The notes beneath the pieces were generated by a model. The model was not told the DNA's origin and searched no databases. It worked only from the letters and a program-made list of their open reading frames with translations. From assembly GCA_022484695.1 (NCBI GenBank), contig JAKVKU010000007.1, forward strand, positions 124,001 through 188,000: DNA of 64,000 nt, read 5' to 3'. Below, one piece after another: positions 17,225 through 26,472 of the stretch (the stretch's first letter is position 1; each line of letters starts with the position of its first letter). The stretch comes from Lactobacillus sp. GTDB taxonomy: Bacteria; Bacillota; Bacilli; Lactobacillales; Lactobacillaceae. The position numbers and the translations under genes were made by a program.

Positions 17225-17914
17225 ATGGCACATCCTGTGGATTGGTTCTTTTGGACTGTCTATCCTTACTTGATGCTAGGTTCATTTTTCTTTGGGACCA
17301 TTATCCGTTTTGCGTTCTATCCCGGGACCATCACGGCCAAATCCAGTGAACTGCTAGAGAAAAAACGCTTGATGATCGGCAGTATTCACTTTCACATCGG
17401 GATTATTTTGGTCTTCTTCGGCCACGTCATGGGGGTTTTGATCCCGAAATCCTGGACGGATGCCTTGGGGATTTCCAATGAACTGTACCATATGTTCGCC
17501 CTGATTGGTGGGGGTGTGGGCGGCCTGTTAGCGTTAGTTGGGATTTTCATCTTGACCTGGCGGCGCTTTTCCGACATCCGGGTGCACCTCACCAGTTCCA
17601 TGAGCGATTTGATCGTGGACGTGGCGTTATTGGTGATCATTATTTTGGGGATGTGGGCTTCTTTTGTGGCCGGTCCGAGAAATCCTGATTTCAATTACCG
17701 CACCAGCTTAGCCATCTGGGCCCGGCAGCTCTTTTACTTCCGGCCCAATTACTTATTGATGGTGGGCGTACCTTTGACCTATAAGATCCATGTGGTTTGT
17801 GGCTTAGCCATCTTTGGCTTCTTCCCATATACCCGCCTGGTCCACGCCTTGGCCTTGCCCTGGCAATACATTTACCGCCGTTATTTAGTTTATCGCCGGC
17901 GGCCAACCATTTAA
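17225..17914 (+). CDS. narI: Respiratory nitrate reductase gamma subunit NarI
   Basis: Membrane cytochrome b subunit that oxidises menaquinol and feeds electrons to NarH; 229 aa with five hydrophobic segments. Histidines placed for two haems b are seen (SIHFHIGIILVFFGHVMG near the N-terminal half; KIHVVCG and LVHALALPW near the C terminus). The ATG follows a GGAGGTG site three bases after the narJ stop. Activity in a lactobacillus would need externally supplied haem and menaquinone unless made elsewhere in the genome. Confidence 0.96.
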   Translation: MAHPVDWFFWTVYPYLMLGSFFFGTIIRFAFYPGTITAKSSELLEKKRLMIGSIHFHIGIILVFFGHVMGVLIPKSWTDALGISNELYHMFALIGGGVGGLLALVGIFILTWRRFSDIRVHLTSSMSDLIVDVALLVIIILGMWASFVAGPRNPDFNYRTSLAIWARQLFYFRPNYLLMVGVPLTYKIHVVCGLAIFGFFPYTRLVHALALPWQYIYRRYLVYRRRPTI

Positions 17915-17926
17915 TTAAATAGTTAC

Positions 17927-17977
17927 AAAAAATACCTGACTACCGTCAAAAAATGACAGGGTAGTCAGGTATTTTTT
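17927..17977. terminator. Bidirectional terminator between narI and the alpha-galactosidase gene
   Basis: An 18-base stem AAAAAATACCTGACTACC / GGTAGTCAGGTATTTTTT with T runs on both strands, between the convergent narI and alpha-galactosidase genes. Confidence 0.92.
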
Positions 17978-17997
17978 ATGGATTTTCTGAAAATTAG

Positions 17998-20217
17998 TTA
18001 GGGCTTAACGGCCTTGGCCACAAACAATTGGGCATTGAAGTCGGCGGATTGATTGGCCAGTTTCGCTGGTGTCCTTAAGAAGTAGCCCGCTGACATCAAT
18101 TCATCCCCATAAAGTGGATGGGCTGTGTCGTCGTTGATAACATATTGCTTATTGGCATCTAAGCCCTTGAAATACAGCCGGTCATAAGGGGCATTGGCGG
18201 TATTTAACAATTGATAACGGGCAGCGATGGCCGTATCTTGGGCTTGATCCACCACTTGCCAGGCAATAACGTTGCCGCCATGTTCATAGGGACTTTGCAG
18301 GCGGTAGAAGGTGCCAAATTGGAATAGCTGGCGATATTGTTTATAAAAGGCTACTTGTTGGGTAATTTCAGCTTGGTCGGCTTCAGATAATTGGGTGATG
18401 TCTAACTCGTAGCCCAAGTCCCCGAAGTAGGCCACGGCCCCGCGAGTAGCCAGGGAAGTGATCCGGCCATTTTGGTCGTTAGGGACCGCCGAAACGTGGG
18501 CCCCCATCATGGCTTGGGGATAGCCGAAGGAGGTGCTGTATTGAATATTCAAGCGCTCAACGGCATCGGTATTGTCGCTGGTCCAAGCTTGGGGGGCATA
18601 GTACATCATGCCTAGATCAAAGCGGCCGCCCCCGGAAGCACAGGATTCAAATAAAACATCTGGGAAGGCTTGGGTGAGTTTATCGTAGAGTTGATAGACC
18701 CCCAAGATATAGCGGTGGGGGAATTCCAACTGTTGTTCAGGGGCTAATTTAGCCCCGTACATTTCCGTGATATTACGATTCATATCCCACTTCACGTAGT
18801 CGATGTGGTTGGCGACAATCATTTTCGTCATGGCGTCATACAGATAGTCCACCACGTCGGGGCGGGTCATATCTAAGACAAATTGATGGCGCTCGGGGCT
18901 GCTGGTGCGCCCCGGCGTATGGATCAGCCAATCGGGATGGGCTTTATAAAGTTCGCTGTCTTTTGAAATCATTTCCGGTTCAAACCACAGGCCAAATTTC
19001 AAACCCAGGTCATGGACACTGTCGCTTAAGTGTTTAAAACCTTGGGGGAACTTCTTGGCGTTGACGAACCAATCCCCTAAAGAACTGGTGTCATCGTCCC
19101 GATGGCCGAACCAACCATCGTCTAAAACTAACATTTCGATGCCCATTTTTTTGGCGGATTGGGCAAAGGCCAGTAATTTAGCGGCGGTGAAGTCAAAGGC
19201 AGTGGCTTCCCAGTTATTCACTAGAATGGGCCGTTCTTTGGTCGCAAAGTTTTGGTTCACCAAGTGTTTGGCGTAAAGGTCGCCCAGTTGTTGGCTCAGT
19301 TGATTGGTGCCCTGGTGGCTGTAACTCATGACGGCTTCTGGGGTCTGGAATTGGGTTGCTGGGGCTAAGGTCCAACCAAATTCTTCGGGATTGATGCCCG
19401 ATAAAATCCGGGTGGTGTTATATTGATCCACTTCTACTTGATCCATGAAGTTGCCGGAGTAGACCAAGTTAAAGCCAAAGGCGGCGCCGGCATCCTCAGT
19501 GGTGGTTGGCCGGGTCAATAAGAAGAAAGGATTTTGTTGGTGGCTGGAAGACCCCCGCAGACTGCTGATGCCTTGGGTCCCCGCGTGAATGGGATTTCTA
19601 AATAAGTGGCGTTCTCTAGCCCAGCTGCCGGAAAATTGGATCAGGTCGTACTGGCTATCCGGCAAGTCCAACTGCAGGCTTAAAGCCCGGTTCAACACCA
19701 CCGAATCTTGGCCTTTATTAGCAAAGGTAGCACTGCGGACAATGGCATCTTGATGGGGGAAAACGGCATAGTTTAAGTCTAAGGTTAACTTAGCCCAGGC
19801 ATCGGTCAGATGAATGGTCAAACTGGTGACGTCATCGTCCGTGGCAAAGGTTGAAGGCAACGCACCTAATCTCGCTTTACCGGGGGTGACATCGTAGCCC
19901 GTAACGGCAAACTCGGAAATGCGACTGCCATCGGCCAAGGTGACTTGAAAAGCTGGCTCGCGAAAATCTCCCTTGCCCAAGCTGGCATATTCTTGTTTTA
20001 AGACCCCAGGTTGCAGCGTAGGCTGGTCTTCACTAAAAGCAGCATTGGCATTGCGCCATTCCCGGGCGGCTAAATTGGGATAAGCGGCCTGGTCGTGCAG
20101 GCGGGGGCCGTAGTAAAGCTGGCCCAATTCGCCATTTTCTAAGATATTAAAAATATAACTGGTGTGATTGGTTTGTAGATGAAACAGATTTTTTTCAGGG
20201 TTGATATGAATAGGCAT
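17998..20217 (-). CDS. melA: GH36 alpha-galactosidase
   Basis: Hydrolyses terminal alpha-1,6-galactose of melibiose, raffinose and stachyose; 739 aa, standard for the large GH36 enzymes, no signal peptide so intracellular. The barrel motif LVLDDGWFGHRDDD, the nucleophile Asp in YVKWDMNR and the acid/base Asp in WTSDNTDAVERL are all present, with CASGGGRFDLGM between them. It follows the transporter gene by 14 bases on the minus strand and is probably co-transcribed from the operator-rich promoter upstream of the transporter. Confidence 0.96.
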   Translation of the reverse strand: MPIHINPEKNLFHLQTNHTSYIFNILENGELGQLYYGPRLHDQAAYPNLAAREWRNANAAFSEDQPTLQPGVLKQEYASLGKGDFREPAFQVTLADGSRISEFAVTGYDVTPGKARLGALPSTFATDDDVTSLTIHLTDAWAKLTLDLNYAVFPHQDAIVRSATFANKGQDSVVLNRALSLQLDLPDSQYDLIQFSGSWARERHLFRNPIHAGTQGISSLRGSSSHQQNPFFLLTRPTTTEDAGAAFGFNLVYSGNFMDQVEVDQYNTTRILSGINPEEFGWTLAPATQFQTPEAVMSYSHQGTNQLSQQLGDLYAKHLVNQNFATKERPILVNNWEATAFDFTAAKLLAFAQSAKKMGIEMLVLDDGWFGHRDDDTSSLGDWFVNAKKFPQGFKHLSDSVHDLGLKFGLWFEPEMISKDSELYKAHPDWLIHTPGRTSSPERHQFVLDMTRPDVVDYLYDAMTKMIVANHIDYVKWDMNRNITEMYGAKLAPEQQLEFPHRYILGVYQLYDKLTQAFPDVLFESCASGGGRFDLGMMYYAPQAWTSDNTDAVERLNIQYSTSFGYPQAMMGAHVSAVPNDQNGRITSLATRGAVAYFGDLGYELDITQLSEADQAEITQQVAFYKQYRQLFQFGTFYRLQSPYEHGGNVIAWQVVDQAQDTAIAARYQLLNTANAPYDRLYFKGLDANKQYVINDDTAHPLYGDELMSAGYFLRTPAKLANQSADFNAQLFVAKAVKP

Positions 20218-20231
20218 TAAAATGGTCCTCC

Positions 20232-22202
20232 TTAATTAGGGGCAATAATATCTGGTTGGGATAAGGATAAAGCTAAGTCGCCGGATTGAACATCCCCGGT
20301 TGTCCGGGCATATTCAAATTTTTTCAATGTTTGGTGATTGGTGATCACCACCATGACGGTATCGTCTAGCTGGGCTTTTTTGATGACCCAATCGGAAAAT
20401 TCTAGGAGCTTTTGGCCTTGTTTAACGTGTTCACCAGGTTCTACAAATTGAGTGAAGCCATTGCCGGCTAGGCCCACAGTACCCGTGCCAATGTGGATCA
20501 GGGCTAAAATGCCGTTATCCGACTTTAAGCCAATGGCATGGCGAGTGGGGAAGGTGGCGGCGATGGTGCCGTCAAAAGGCGCCACGATGGTTTGACCGGT
20601 GGGGTGAATGGCAAAGCCTTTGCCCATGGTGCCATCGGCAAATTTTTCATCGGACACTTTGGCCAAGGACAGCAATTCACCGCTGACCGGGATAATGAAA
20701 TTCGTGGTGTGGTCAGCTGCAGTGGCCTGGGCGTCCACACTGGCTTCAATGTCAGCCATGGATTCGCTGCTGTCAGCCAAATGTTGATGCCAAGTTTTTT
20801 CCAGTTCTTCAACGATAACAGCGTGTTTCTTTTCGTCCAAGGTGACTTTTTTATAGAATACTAGGGTGGCGGTCAAGATGAGCACGGCGGGGATGCCAAA
20901 CATCATGAATTTAAAGATCAAGGCGCCCCGGCCCGTGATATCACCTGCCGTGACCCCAGCGGTCATCCCGGCTAAAACAGCGGTCAAACCGGCTACGCCG
21001 TTGGAAACAGCACCGCCTAATTTATCCAATAAAGGCCGAACGGACAAGGTCAAGGATTCATCCCGATGACCAAACTTCAATTGACCATATTCCACAGAAT
21101 CACTGATGATCATTAAGACCACCAAGAAAACTAAGGGTTGCGGGATATAAAACAGTACGGCTGCCGTCAAAACTAATGGCAAGGATGTCCCAGCCAAAGC
21201 AAAGACGATGATGGATAAGAACAACAAGCCGATGGCTAAGAAGAAGACGTTCTTACGACTGAATTTATGGGCTAATGGTGGAAAAGCCAATACGGCGAAG
21301 ATACCGATGACTGTGTTTAAAGCAGCTAAGTAAGTAAATTGGGAAGGTTTACCAATGATGTAGGTGAAATAATACAATTCCAGGGAGTTGGTGATCTGAA
21401 TGCCGGCAGTGTACAAGCCATAGGTCAAGGATAACCACATGAGCTGATCATTGCGACCCAACACCTTGAAAACATCTTTGAAACTTGTTTTTTCGCTATT
21501 CTTCCGCAGATCACTGTCGGATTCTTTAGTACCTACACCCACCACCACGGCGGAAATAAAGGAAATGGCGGCCACGGTGAGCCCAAAGGCAAACCAGCCC
21601 CGCATGTCCCCTTGACCGTGGTTGCTGTTGATGGAAAAGGCCAAGACCAGGGGCATGACGAAGACGCCCACAATATTGGCACCAATGGAGGAACCGACCC
21701 GGGCAAAGGTGGCAGTTTTTTCCCGTTCCTTGGTGTCAAAGGAAATGGCGGGGATCATGGACCAAAAACCAACATCTTTAAAGGAGTAAAAAATATCCAT
21801 GGTGATATATAAAACCGCGAAAATAATGAGATAAAGTAGCGGATTGGAAGTGTTTAGACCACCCATGTTGGAGAACAAGATGGTTAAGGCAATCCCACCA
21901 ATGGCGCCACCCGCTAAGATCCAGGGTTTAAAGTGGCCCCATTTGGTGTTGGTATTGTCGATGGTGTTGCCGATGAAGGGATCAATGGCTAATTCCACGA
22001 ATCGTAACAGGAAAATGATCATGGTGATGTAGCCGATCATGCGGTCATTTTGACCCCCAGCGGATTTATCGAACAGATGGGCAGTGACGAACATGATGAA
22101 ATAAACGGATAAAGTACCATAAAACATATCGTGGCCAAAAGCCCCAAAGGTATAGGACAGCCGCGAAATAATATTGCGCTTGGTGCTGGTTTTTGCTTCC
22201 AT
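20232..22202 (-). CDS. GPH-family galactoside transporter with C-terminal EIIA domain
   Basis: Sugar:cation symporter or exchanger of the LacS/RafP type, 656 aa. The first about 470 residues carry 12 hydrophobic segments with the GPH pattern (RFVELAIDPFIGNTIDNTNTKWGHFKPW). The last about 150 residues are a glucose-type EIIA domain (GTIVAPFDG-like region and LIHIGTGTVGL with the phosphorylatable His). HPr-dependent phosphorylation of this domain tunes transport in LacS. Neighbouring alpha-galactosidase and LacI regulator suggest raffinose, melibiose or galactose as substrate. Confidence 0.94.
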   Translation of the reverse strand: MEAKTSTKRNIISRLSYTFGAFGHDMFYGTLSVYFIMFVTAHLFDKSAGGQNDRMIGYITMIIFLLRFVELAIDPFIGNTIDNTNTKWGHFKPWILAGGAIGGIALTILFSNMGGLNTSNPLLYLIIFAVLYITMDIFYSFKDVGFWSMIPAISFDTKEREKTATFARVGSSIGANIVGVFVMPLVLAFSINSNHGQGDMRGWFAFGLTVAAISFISAVVVGVGTKESDSDLRKNSEKTSFKDVFKVLGRNDQLMWLSLTYGLYTAGIQITNSLELYYFTYIIGKPSQFTYLAALNTVIGIFAVLAFPPLAHKFSRKNVFFLAIGLLFLSIIVFALAGTSLPLVLTAAVLFYIPQPLVFLVVLMIISDSVEYGQLKFGHRDESLTLSVRPLLDKLGGAVSNGVAGLTAVLAGMTAGVTAGDITGRGALIFKFMMFGIPAVLILTATLVFYKKVTLDEKKHAVIVEELEKTWHQHLADSSESMADIEASVDAQATAADHTTNFIIPVSGELLSLAKVSDEKFADGTMGKGFAIHPTGQTIVAPFDGTIAATFPTRHAIGLKSDNGILALIHIGTGTVGLAGNGFTQFVEPGEHVKQGQKLLEFSDWVIKKAQLDDTVMVVITNHQTLKKFEYARTTGDVQSGDLALSLSQPDIIAPN

Positions 22203-22250
22203 AACGAACGCTCCTTTGAATGATTGCCGGTTTAATTTTAAGTCACTCTT

Positions 22251-22310
22251 AATGTAATCGTTTACTTAAACAAAGTCAAGATATTTTATTAAACAATATT
22301 TGTTTAATAA
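22251..22310 (-). promoter_or_regulatory. Transporter promoter with LacI/CcpA-type operator and AT-rich palindrome
   Basis: On the minus strand TTGACT (22274-22279) and TACATT (22251-22256) are 17 bases apart. GTAATCGTTTAC (22254-22265), a cre/LacI-family-like operator, sits between them and would block transcription when bound. Upstream is the inverted repeat TTATTAAACA / TGTTTAATAA (22286-22295 and 22301-22310), centred about 20 bases before the -35, possibly a second regulator or activator site. Confidence 0.7.
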
Positions 22311-22362
22311 ACAAAATGTGACAACAAAGCGCTACAAAGGTTGGGGTAGCAACTAGAAAGCT

Positions 22363-22392
22363 TTGCAATGCAACACGCATGCAGTGTATGAT
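22363..22392 (+). promoter_or_regulatory. Promoter of the LacI regulator gene
   Basis: TTGCAA (22363-22368) and TATGAT (22387-22392) with 18 bases between, 45 bases before the regulator ATG, which has an AAGGAG ribosome site. Confidence 0.55.
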
Positions 22393-22436
22393 ATGTTTAA
22401 AGCAACAACTACTGAATTCAACAAGGAGAAACGCCA

Positions 22437-23504
22437 ATGGCAACGATCAGAGATATTTCCAAGGCCGCCCAAGTATCACCGGGCACCGTCTCCCGGGCCT
22501 TAAATCCCGAACAACAAAGTTCAGTTTCCAAAGCTACCCGGCTTAAAGTTCAAAAAATTGCCCGGGAAATGGCTTACCAATTACCGCAAAAAAAGACTAA
22601 AACATCACCTAAACAAAAAAAATTACCGCCTGCGCGGCATTTTGTGGTGCTCAATACCCATACCCCCGAAGAAGAGGCCAAGGATGAATATTGGCGCTTA
22701 GTGCGTTTAGGCATTTCCGAACAGGCTAAAAAAGAAAATATTGCCATTGACCAGGTCATTGACATGAATAATGGCTTAGACCCGGAAACCATTGCCCCCT
22801 ATGATGCGGTTTTAATTGTGGGTACACCCAGCCTGGATAGTGTCCACCAACTCAAACAAGCCAACCCCAACATTGTGGTGGTTGACGGGGGCAGTTATTT
22901 TGAAAACAGCGTGGACATCGTCAGCGCAAATTTCGATGAACTCACCAAGGCTATTTTAGACACCTTGGCCGCCCATACACCCAAGGATATTGCCCTGATA
23001 AATGGACCGCGGATCGAACTACAGCTGGATGGCAGCCGTTTGGATGGGGCTGAGGATCCCCGGACCCTTGCTTATCGGGAATGGGTGGCACTACACCATA
23101 AAAAACAACTTTTTAAACAGACTGCCTGGTCCAATACGGCGGCCAAACTGGCCTGCGATGAATTATTAGCCCAAAACGGGGCCAATCTAGGAGCAATCGT
23201 AGTGGCTTCGGATTCTTTATTTGTCATTGGCGTCATGAAGAGTTTGGCTGAGCACCACTTAGTTGTGGGCCGGGATATTTTCTTGGTGAGTTATGATGAT
23301 GCTGATTTTGCCCAATTCTTGACCCCGGCGTTGTCCACGGCTTGGTTGCCCAAAGCCGAACTGGGGGCGGCAGCGGTGATCCATGCCAAGACCTTGAGTG
23401 AGACGACTGCCAAGACCTGGACCACGCGGGTCATCTTGCCCGGCAAAATTAAATATCGGGAGACCTTTGATCCCAAGCGCTCGTCAGCAAGCAGCGGGAA
23501 ATAG
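22437..23504 (+). CDS. LacI-family transcriptional regulator
   Basis: DNA-binding sugar-responsive repressor, 355 aa. The N-terminal helix-turn-helix is MATIRDISKAAQVSPGTVSRALN, followed by the hinge and a periplasmic-binding-protein-like effector domain (SYDDADFAQFLTPALSTAW). A Lys-rich insertion (about residues 50-65) links the two. Divergent from the transporter-alpha-galactosidase operon, so it probably controls that operon by binding GTAATCGTTTAC. The similar GTAAACGTTTAC before the next gene suggests that it, or CcpA, also governs the amidohydrolase. Confidence 0.93.
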   Translation: MATIRDISKAAQVSPGTVSRALNPEQQSSVSKATRLKVQKIAREMAYQLPQKKTKTSPKQKKLPPARHFVVLNTHTPEEEAKDEYWRLVRLGISEQAKKENIAIDQVIDMNNGLDPETIAPYDAVLIVGTPSLDSVHQLKQANPNIVVVDGGSYFENSVDIVSANFDELTKAILDTLAAHTPKDIALINGPRIELQLDGSRLDGAEDPRTLAYREWVALHHKKQLFKQTAWSNTAAKLACDELLAQNGANLGAIVVASDSLFVIGVMKSLAEHHLVVGRDIFLVSYDDADFAQFLTPALSTAWLPKAELGAAAVIHAKTLSETTAKTWTTRVILPGKIKYRETFDPKRSSASSGK

Positions 23505-23527
23505 CCCTTTTGCAGCAGAATGTTTTC

Positions 23528-23569
23528 GTAAACGTTTACATTTCATGCTTTTGTAGGTATGCTTATAAT
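23528..23569 (+). promoter_or_regulatory. Perfect 12-base operator GTAAACGTTTAC and promoter of the amidohydrolase gene
   Basis: The palindrome GTAAACGTTTAC (23528-23539) is a textbook LacI-family/cre core. It lies just upstream of a promoter TTTCAT (23541-23546), 17 bases, TATAAT (23564-23569). The half sites match those in the transporter promoter region. Confidence 0.7.
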
Positions 23570-23600
23570 AAGCGCAGTTCACCATAAAGGAGGCATTTTT

Positions 23601-24794
23601 TTGTTAGGTAAACGACTAAAAAATATTCGCCTGGAGACAGGTTACCACACCACCAACGGTTTTACGGACCGCACCGAGACCATCACCAAAGATGTTTGGA
23701 TTCTAGCGGGGAAGGTACAAAAGCTGCTGGACCCCGCGGATTCCCTGCCTGGGGCTGAAATTGTTGACGGCCAGGGTGCCTTATTAGTCCCCCAATTACG
23801 GGAAATGCACTGTCATTTTGATAAAAGTAAACTTGGGGTGCCGTGGTATCCCATTGAGACCGCCGAAAATATCACGGAACGGTTCAATAAAGAATTTGAA
23901 TACCTGGAGAAATTGCCCCAAAGCTTTGCCAGTCGGATGAAAAACTTGATCGACTTGGAGCTCAGCCATGGGGTGACCCGCTTCCGGTCCCATATCGATA
24001 TCCATCCCAAAGTGGGTCAGCGTTATTTAGAACAGGCCCAAGCAGTCTTGGCTGATTATCAAGGCAAACTGGACTACGAATTAGTGGCCTTCCCCCAACA
24101 TGGGTTGTTGTTATCTAAGGCTTATGACGAGATGAAAAAGGCTTTGCAAAATGGGGCCACCATTGTCGGTGGCGTTGATCCCTTGAGTTTGGACCAGGAT
24201 TTAGACCGGTCTCTAGGCCAAACCTTTGACTTAGCCGTTGAATTTGACGCGCCAATTGATATCCATATCCACGAGCGGGGGGATGCGGCCCGGGAGACTT
24301 TCCAAAAGATTTTGGCATTGACCCAAGCTGCTGGCTGGCAAAATAAAGTCACGGTGAGCCATGCTTATGGCTTACGGGACCTGGACCCCGGTGAACGGGC
24401 GGAACTGTTCCCGAAATTAGCTGCCAGTGGCATCACGATTATTTCCAGTGTGCCCTTGGATTTCCACATTCCACCATTAATGGAATTGCGGGACGCGGGG
24501 GTCAACGTGTTCTTAGGTTGTGACAACATTTATGATTGCTGGTCACCTTTTGGGGATGGGGACATTATGACCAAGCTGAATCGCTTTGCCGAGATTTTCC
24601 AACAAACCTCGCAAATCGATTTGACCGAGGCCCTGGATTTGGTCACCGACACACCGGTGATTGATCCTGAAGGCTGGCTGAAACCGGAGATGCCTGCTAG
24701 CTTCACTTTAGTTGACGCCAGTTCCACCGCTGAGTTTGTGGCCCGCCAAAAGCCGGTACAGGCCAGTTATTTACGGGGCCAACGGGTTCATTAA
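23601..24794 (+). CDS. Amidohydrolase, cytosine-deaminase-like
   Basis: Metal-dependent hydrolase of the amidohydrolase superfamily, 397 aa, cytosolic. Metal ligands are visible as HCHFDKSK, DIHIHERGD, VSHAYGL and GCDNIYDCWSPFG, the arrangement of cytosine deaminase CodA and related aminohydrolases. The substrate may be cytosine or another cyclic amine; sequence alone does not decide. The TTG at 23601 is the start: AAAGGAGG stands eight bases before it, and the track start at 23559 lies within the promoter. Placed after the LacI gene, behind its own promoter and operator. Confidence 0.85.
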   Translation: MLGKRLKNIRLETGYHTTNGFTDRTETITKDVWILAGKVQKLLDPADSLPGAEIVDGQGALLVPQLREMHCHFDKSKLGVPWYPIETAENITERFNKEFEYLEKLPQSFASRMKNLIDLELSHGVTRFRSHIDIHPKVGQRYLEQAQAVLADYQGKLDYELVAFPQHGLLLSKAYDEMKKALQNGATIVGGVDPLSLDQDLDRSLGQTFDLAVEFDAPIDIHIHERGDAARETFQKILALTQAAGWQNKVTVSHAYGLRDLDPGERAELFPKLAASGITIISSVPLDFHIPPLMELRDAGVNVFLGCDNIYDCWSPFGDGDIMTKLNRFAEIFQQTSQIDLTEALDLVTDTPVIDPEGWLKPEMPASFTLVDASSTAEFVARQKPVQASYLRGQRVH

Positions 24795-24805
24795 TAAAAC
24801 TAAGG

Positions 24806-24836
24806 AATCTTCTGCCCAGGGTAGAAGATTTTTTTG
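24806..24836 (+). terminator. Terminator after the amidohydrolase gene
   Basis: Stem AATCTTCT / AGAAGATT with a nine-base loop, followed by a run of seven T. Confidence 0.85.
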
Positions 24837-24920
24837 CGTCAGCTGACAATTCTGTTAGTGGCGGTCAGTCAATTGAGCCCGTATAATATGGCTGATATAT
24901 ATAACGGGGGAAGTGTGTAA

Positions 24921-25601
24921 ATGACAAATTCGGGCAGAATTACAATTAGTCCTGTAAAAACCATTGTGGCGCTGTTAGTGCCGCTTTTAGAATTGAGTTT
25001 AGGGTCATTGACCACCAAGATCCCCTCGGACTTGGGCAAGGTCAGTGTGACGGTATTGATCTTTTTAGTGGGGATGTTGACCCTACTTTACTTATATGGC
25101 CATGTCTTAAAAGCCGACTGGCCGGCATTTCGGGCCCACATCTGGCGTAATTTGGGCATCGCTGTACTACTAACAGTGGGGTTATCCGGCGTTTTAGCCT
25201 TGGTGCGCCTGGGCTTGCAGCCTTTCATGCCCGCATCGATCATGCTCAGTGCCCAAAGCACAGCGACCCTGGGGTTGATTGGCAGTGTGACGGCCTTGAT
25301 GGCGCCATTTTCCGAGGAAATCGTCTTTCGGTACGTGTTATTTTACCAATGGCGCAACCGGGGTTTGTTGACCCCAGTGATGTTTTTGGTCTCCGCAGCG
25401 GCTTTTGGCCTGGTCCATTGGAACAATTTCAGCGGTAACGTGATGCAAATGATTCCTTACATGGTCATTGGCGCCGTATTTTCAATCATCTATTGGGTAT
25501 CACAAAATATTTGGCAAAATATTGCCACCCATTTTCTCTTTGATTTCGTGCAGGTTCTTGCCGCCATTGTCATGTTCATTTTGACCTTCGCGACAGCCTA
25601 G
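24921..25601 (+). CDS. CPBP-family intramembrane metalloprotease
   Basis: CAAX protease/bacteriocin-processing family membrane protein, 226 aa with about six hydrophobic segments. The family motifs are EEIVFRYVLF (first Glu pair and Arg), FGLVHWNN (His) and NIATHFLFDF (second His). In lactic acid bacteria such proteins serve bacteriocin immunity or membrane protein processing, but no bacteriocin gene is nearby. It stands alone between two terminators, with a TATAAT box at 24882-24887. Confidence 0.88.
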   Translation: MTNSGRITISPVKTIVALLVPLLELSLGSLTTKIPSDLGKVSVTVLIFLVGMLTLLYLYGHVLKADWPAFRAHIWRNLGIAVLLTVGLSGVLALVRLGLQPFMPASIMLSAQSTATLGLIGSVTALMAPFSEEIVFRYVLFYQWRNRGLLTPVMFLVSAAAFGLVHWNNFSGNVMQMIPYMVIGAVFSIIYWVSQNIWQNIATHFLFDFVQVLAAIVMFILTFATA

Positions 25602-25621
25602 CAGAACTGTGATTTAAGCTT

Positions 25622-25659
25622 GGCCCGGTACGCTGAAAGGGCGTTAACCGGGCCTTTTT
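25622..25659 (+). terminator. Terminator after the CPBP gene
   Basis: GC-rich stem GGCCCGGT / ACCGGGCC with a 17-base loop, followed by TTTTT. Confidence 0.85.
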
Positions 25660-25706
25660 AAAGCGACGGCTAAAAAAAATTCAGCATCACAGCAAATATT
25701 TCTTCA

Positions 25707-25762
25707 ATTAGGGAAATAACTGATAGCAATTCTCAATTAATATGTCATAATAGGGGTATATT
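25707..25762 (+). promoter_or_regulatory. moaE promoter region with ATTAGGGAA motif
   Basis: ATTAGGGAA (25707-25715) repeats the motif of the moeB/narG control region. It lies about 42 bases upstream of a possible -10 TATATT (25757-25762) that has no good -35, the expected layout for an activated promoter. NreC is the likely activator (inference from shared motif and pathway). Confidence 0.45.
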
Positions 25763-25800
25763 ATTGTGAAGCTATAAACTTTCGATAGGAGGTGGCGTGC

Positions 25801-26220
25801 TTGGCCTATATCGCATTGACCAAAGAACCCATCGACATTTTAGATTTGAACCAACGCTTGGTTGACGCCCAATATGGTGGTATTGTAACCTTTGTGGGGA
25901 CAGTACGGGAGTGGACGGATGATATCCAGACCCAATCCATCAGCTACTCGGCTTATGAAACCATGGCTCAAAAAGAGCTCAAACGCTTGGCCGATGAAGT
26001 TGAAAACACGGGCAGTCGCGTGGTAATCGTGCACCGCTTGGGTCACTTAGAGCTCACCGAAGCCGCCGTCTTTGTGGGGGTTGCTTCAGCCCATCGTGCA
26101 ACCGCTTTTAAGCAATGTGCGTATCTTATGGATACCATTAAAGAACATGTGCCAATTTGGAAAGAAGAATTCGATACTGACCGGACCCGCTGGGGAGGCA
26201 TCGCTGATGATAAAAATTAA
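25801..26220 (+). CDS. moaE: Molybdopterin synthase catalytic subunit MoaE
   Basis: Large subunit of molybdopterin synthase, which uses MoaD thiocarboxylate to convert cyclic pyranopterin monophosphate to molybdopterin; 139 aa, cytosolic. GGIVTFVGTVREW, SYSAYETMAQKEL, VVIVHRLGHLE, VASAHRATAF and IWKEEF are the family motifs in order. The start is the TTG at 25801 (MAYIALTKEP), eight bases after AGGAGG; the GTG at 25792 is inside the ribosome site. First gene of moaE-moaD-moaA-narK. Confidence 0.95.
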   Translation: MAYIALTKEPIDILDLNQRLVDAQYGGIVTFVGTVREWTDDIQTQSISYSAYETMAQKELKRLADEVENTGSRVVIVHRLGHLELTEAAVFVGVASAHRATAFKQCAYLMDTIKEHVPIWKEEFDTDRTRWGGIADDKN

Positions 26221-26458
26221 ATTATTCGCCTATCTACAAGAAATGGTGGACGCCAACGAAATAGAAGTGGCTTTTGCCAACGACACACCCACAACCGCTG
26301 ACTTGAAGCAAGCCGTGGCCGGGGCTTACCCGGTGGTGGCGGCTTACTTACCGCCGGTGCGTTTAGCAGTGGATGAAGCCTTTGTGGGCGAAGAAGCTGT
26401 GTTAGATATCACTGAAACTCATGAATATGCGTTGATCCCACCCGTTAGTGGTGGCTAG
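26207..26458 (+). CDS. moaD: Molybdopterin synthase sulfur carrier subunit MoaD
   Basis: Ubiquitin-like sulfur carrier, 83 aa, ending in the essential Gly-Gly (PPVSGG) that MoeB adenylylates. [13 protein letters not shown] is the typical N terminus. The ATG at 26207 follows GGGGAGG by eight bases and overlaps moaE by 14 bases, so the two subunits are probably translated together. The track ORF begins too far upstream (26072). Confidence 0.95.
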   Translation: MIKIKLFAYLQEMVDANEIEVAFANDTPTTADLKQAVAGAYPVVAAYLPPVRLAVDEAFVGEEAVLDITETHEYALIPPVSGG

Positions 26459-26472
26459 AAAAGAGGATTTAC

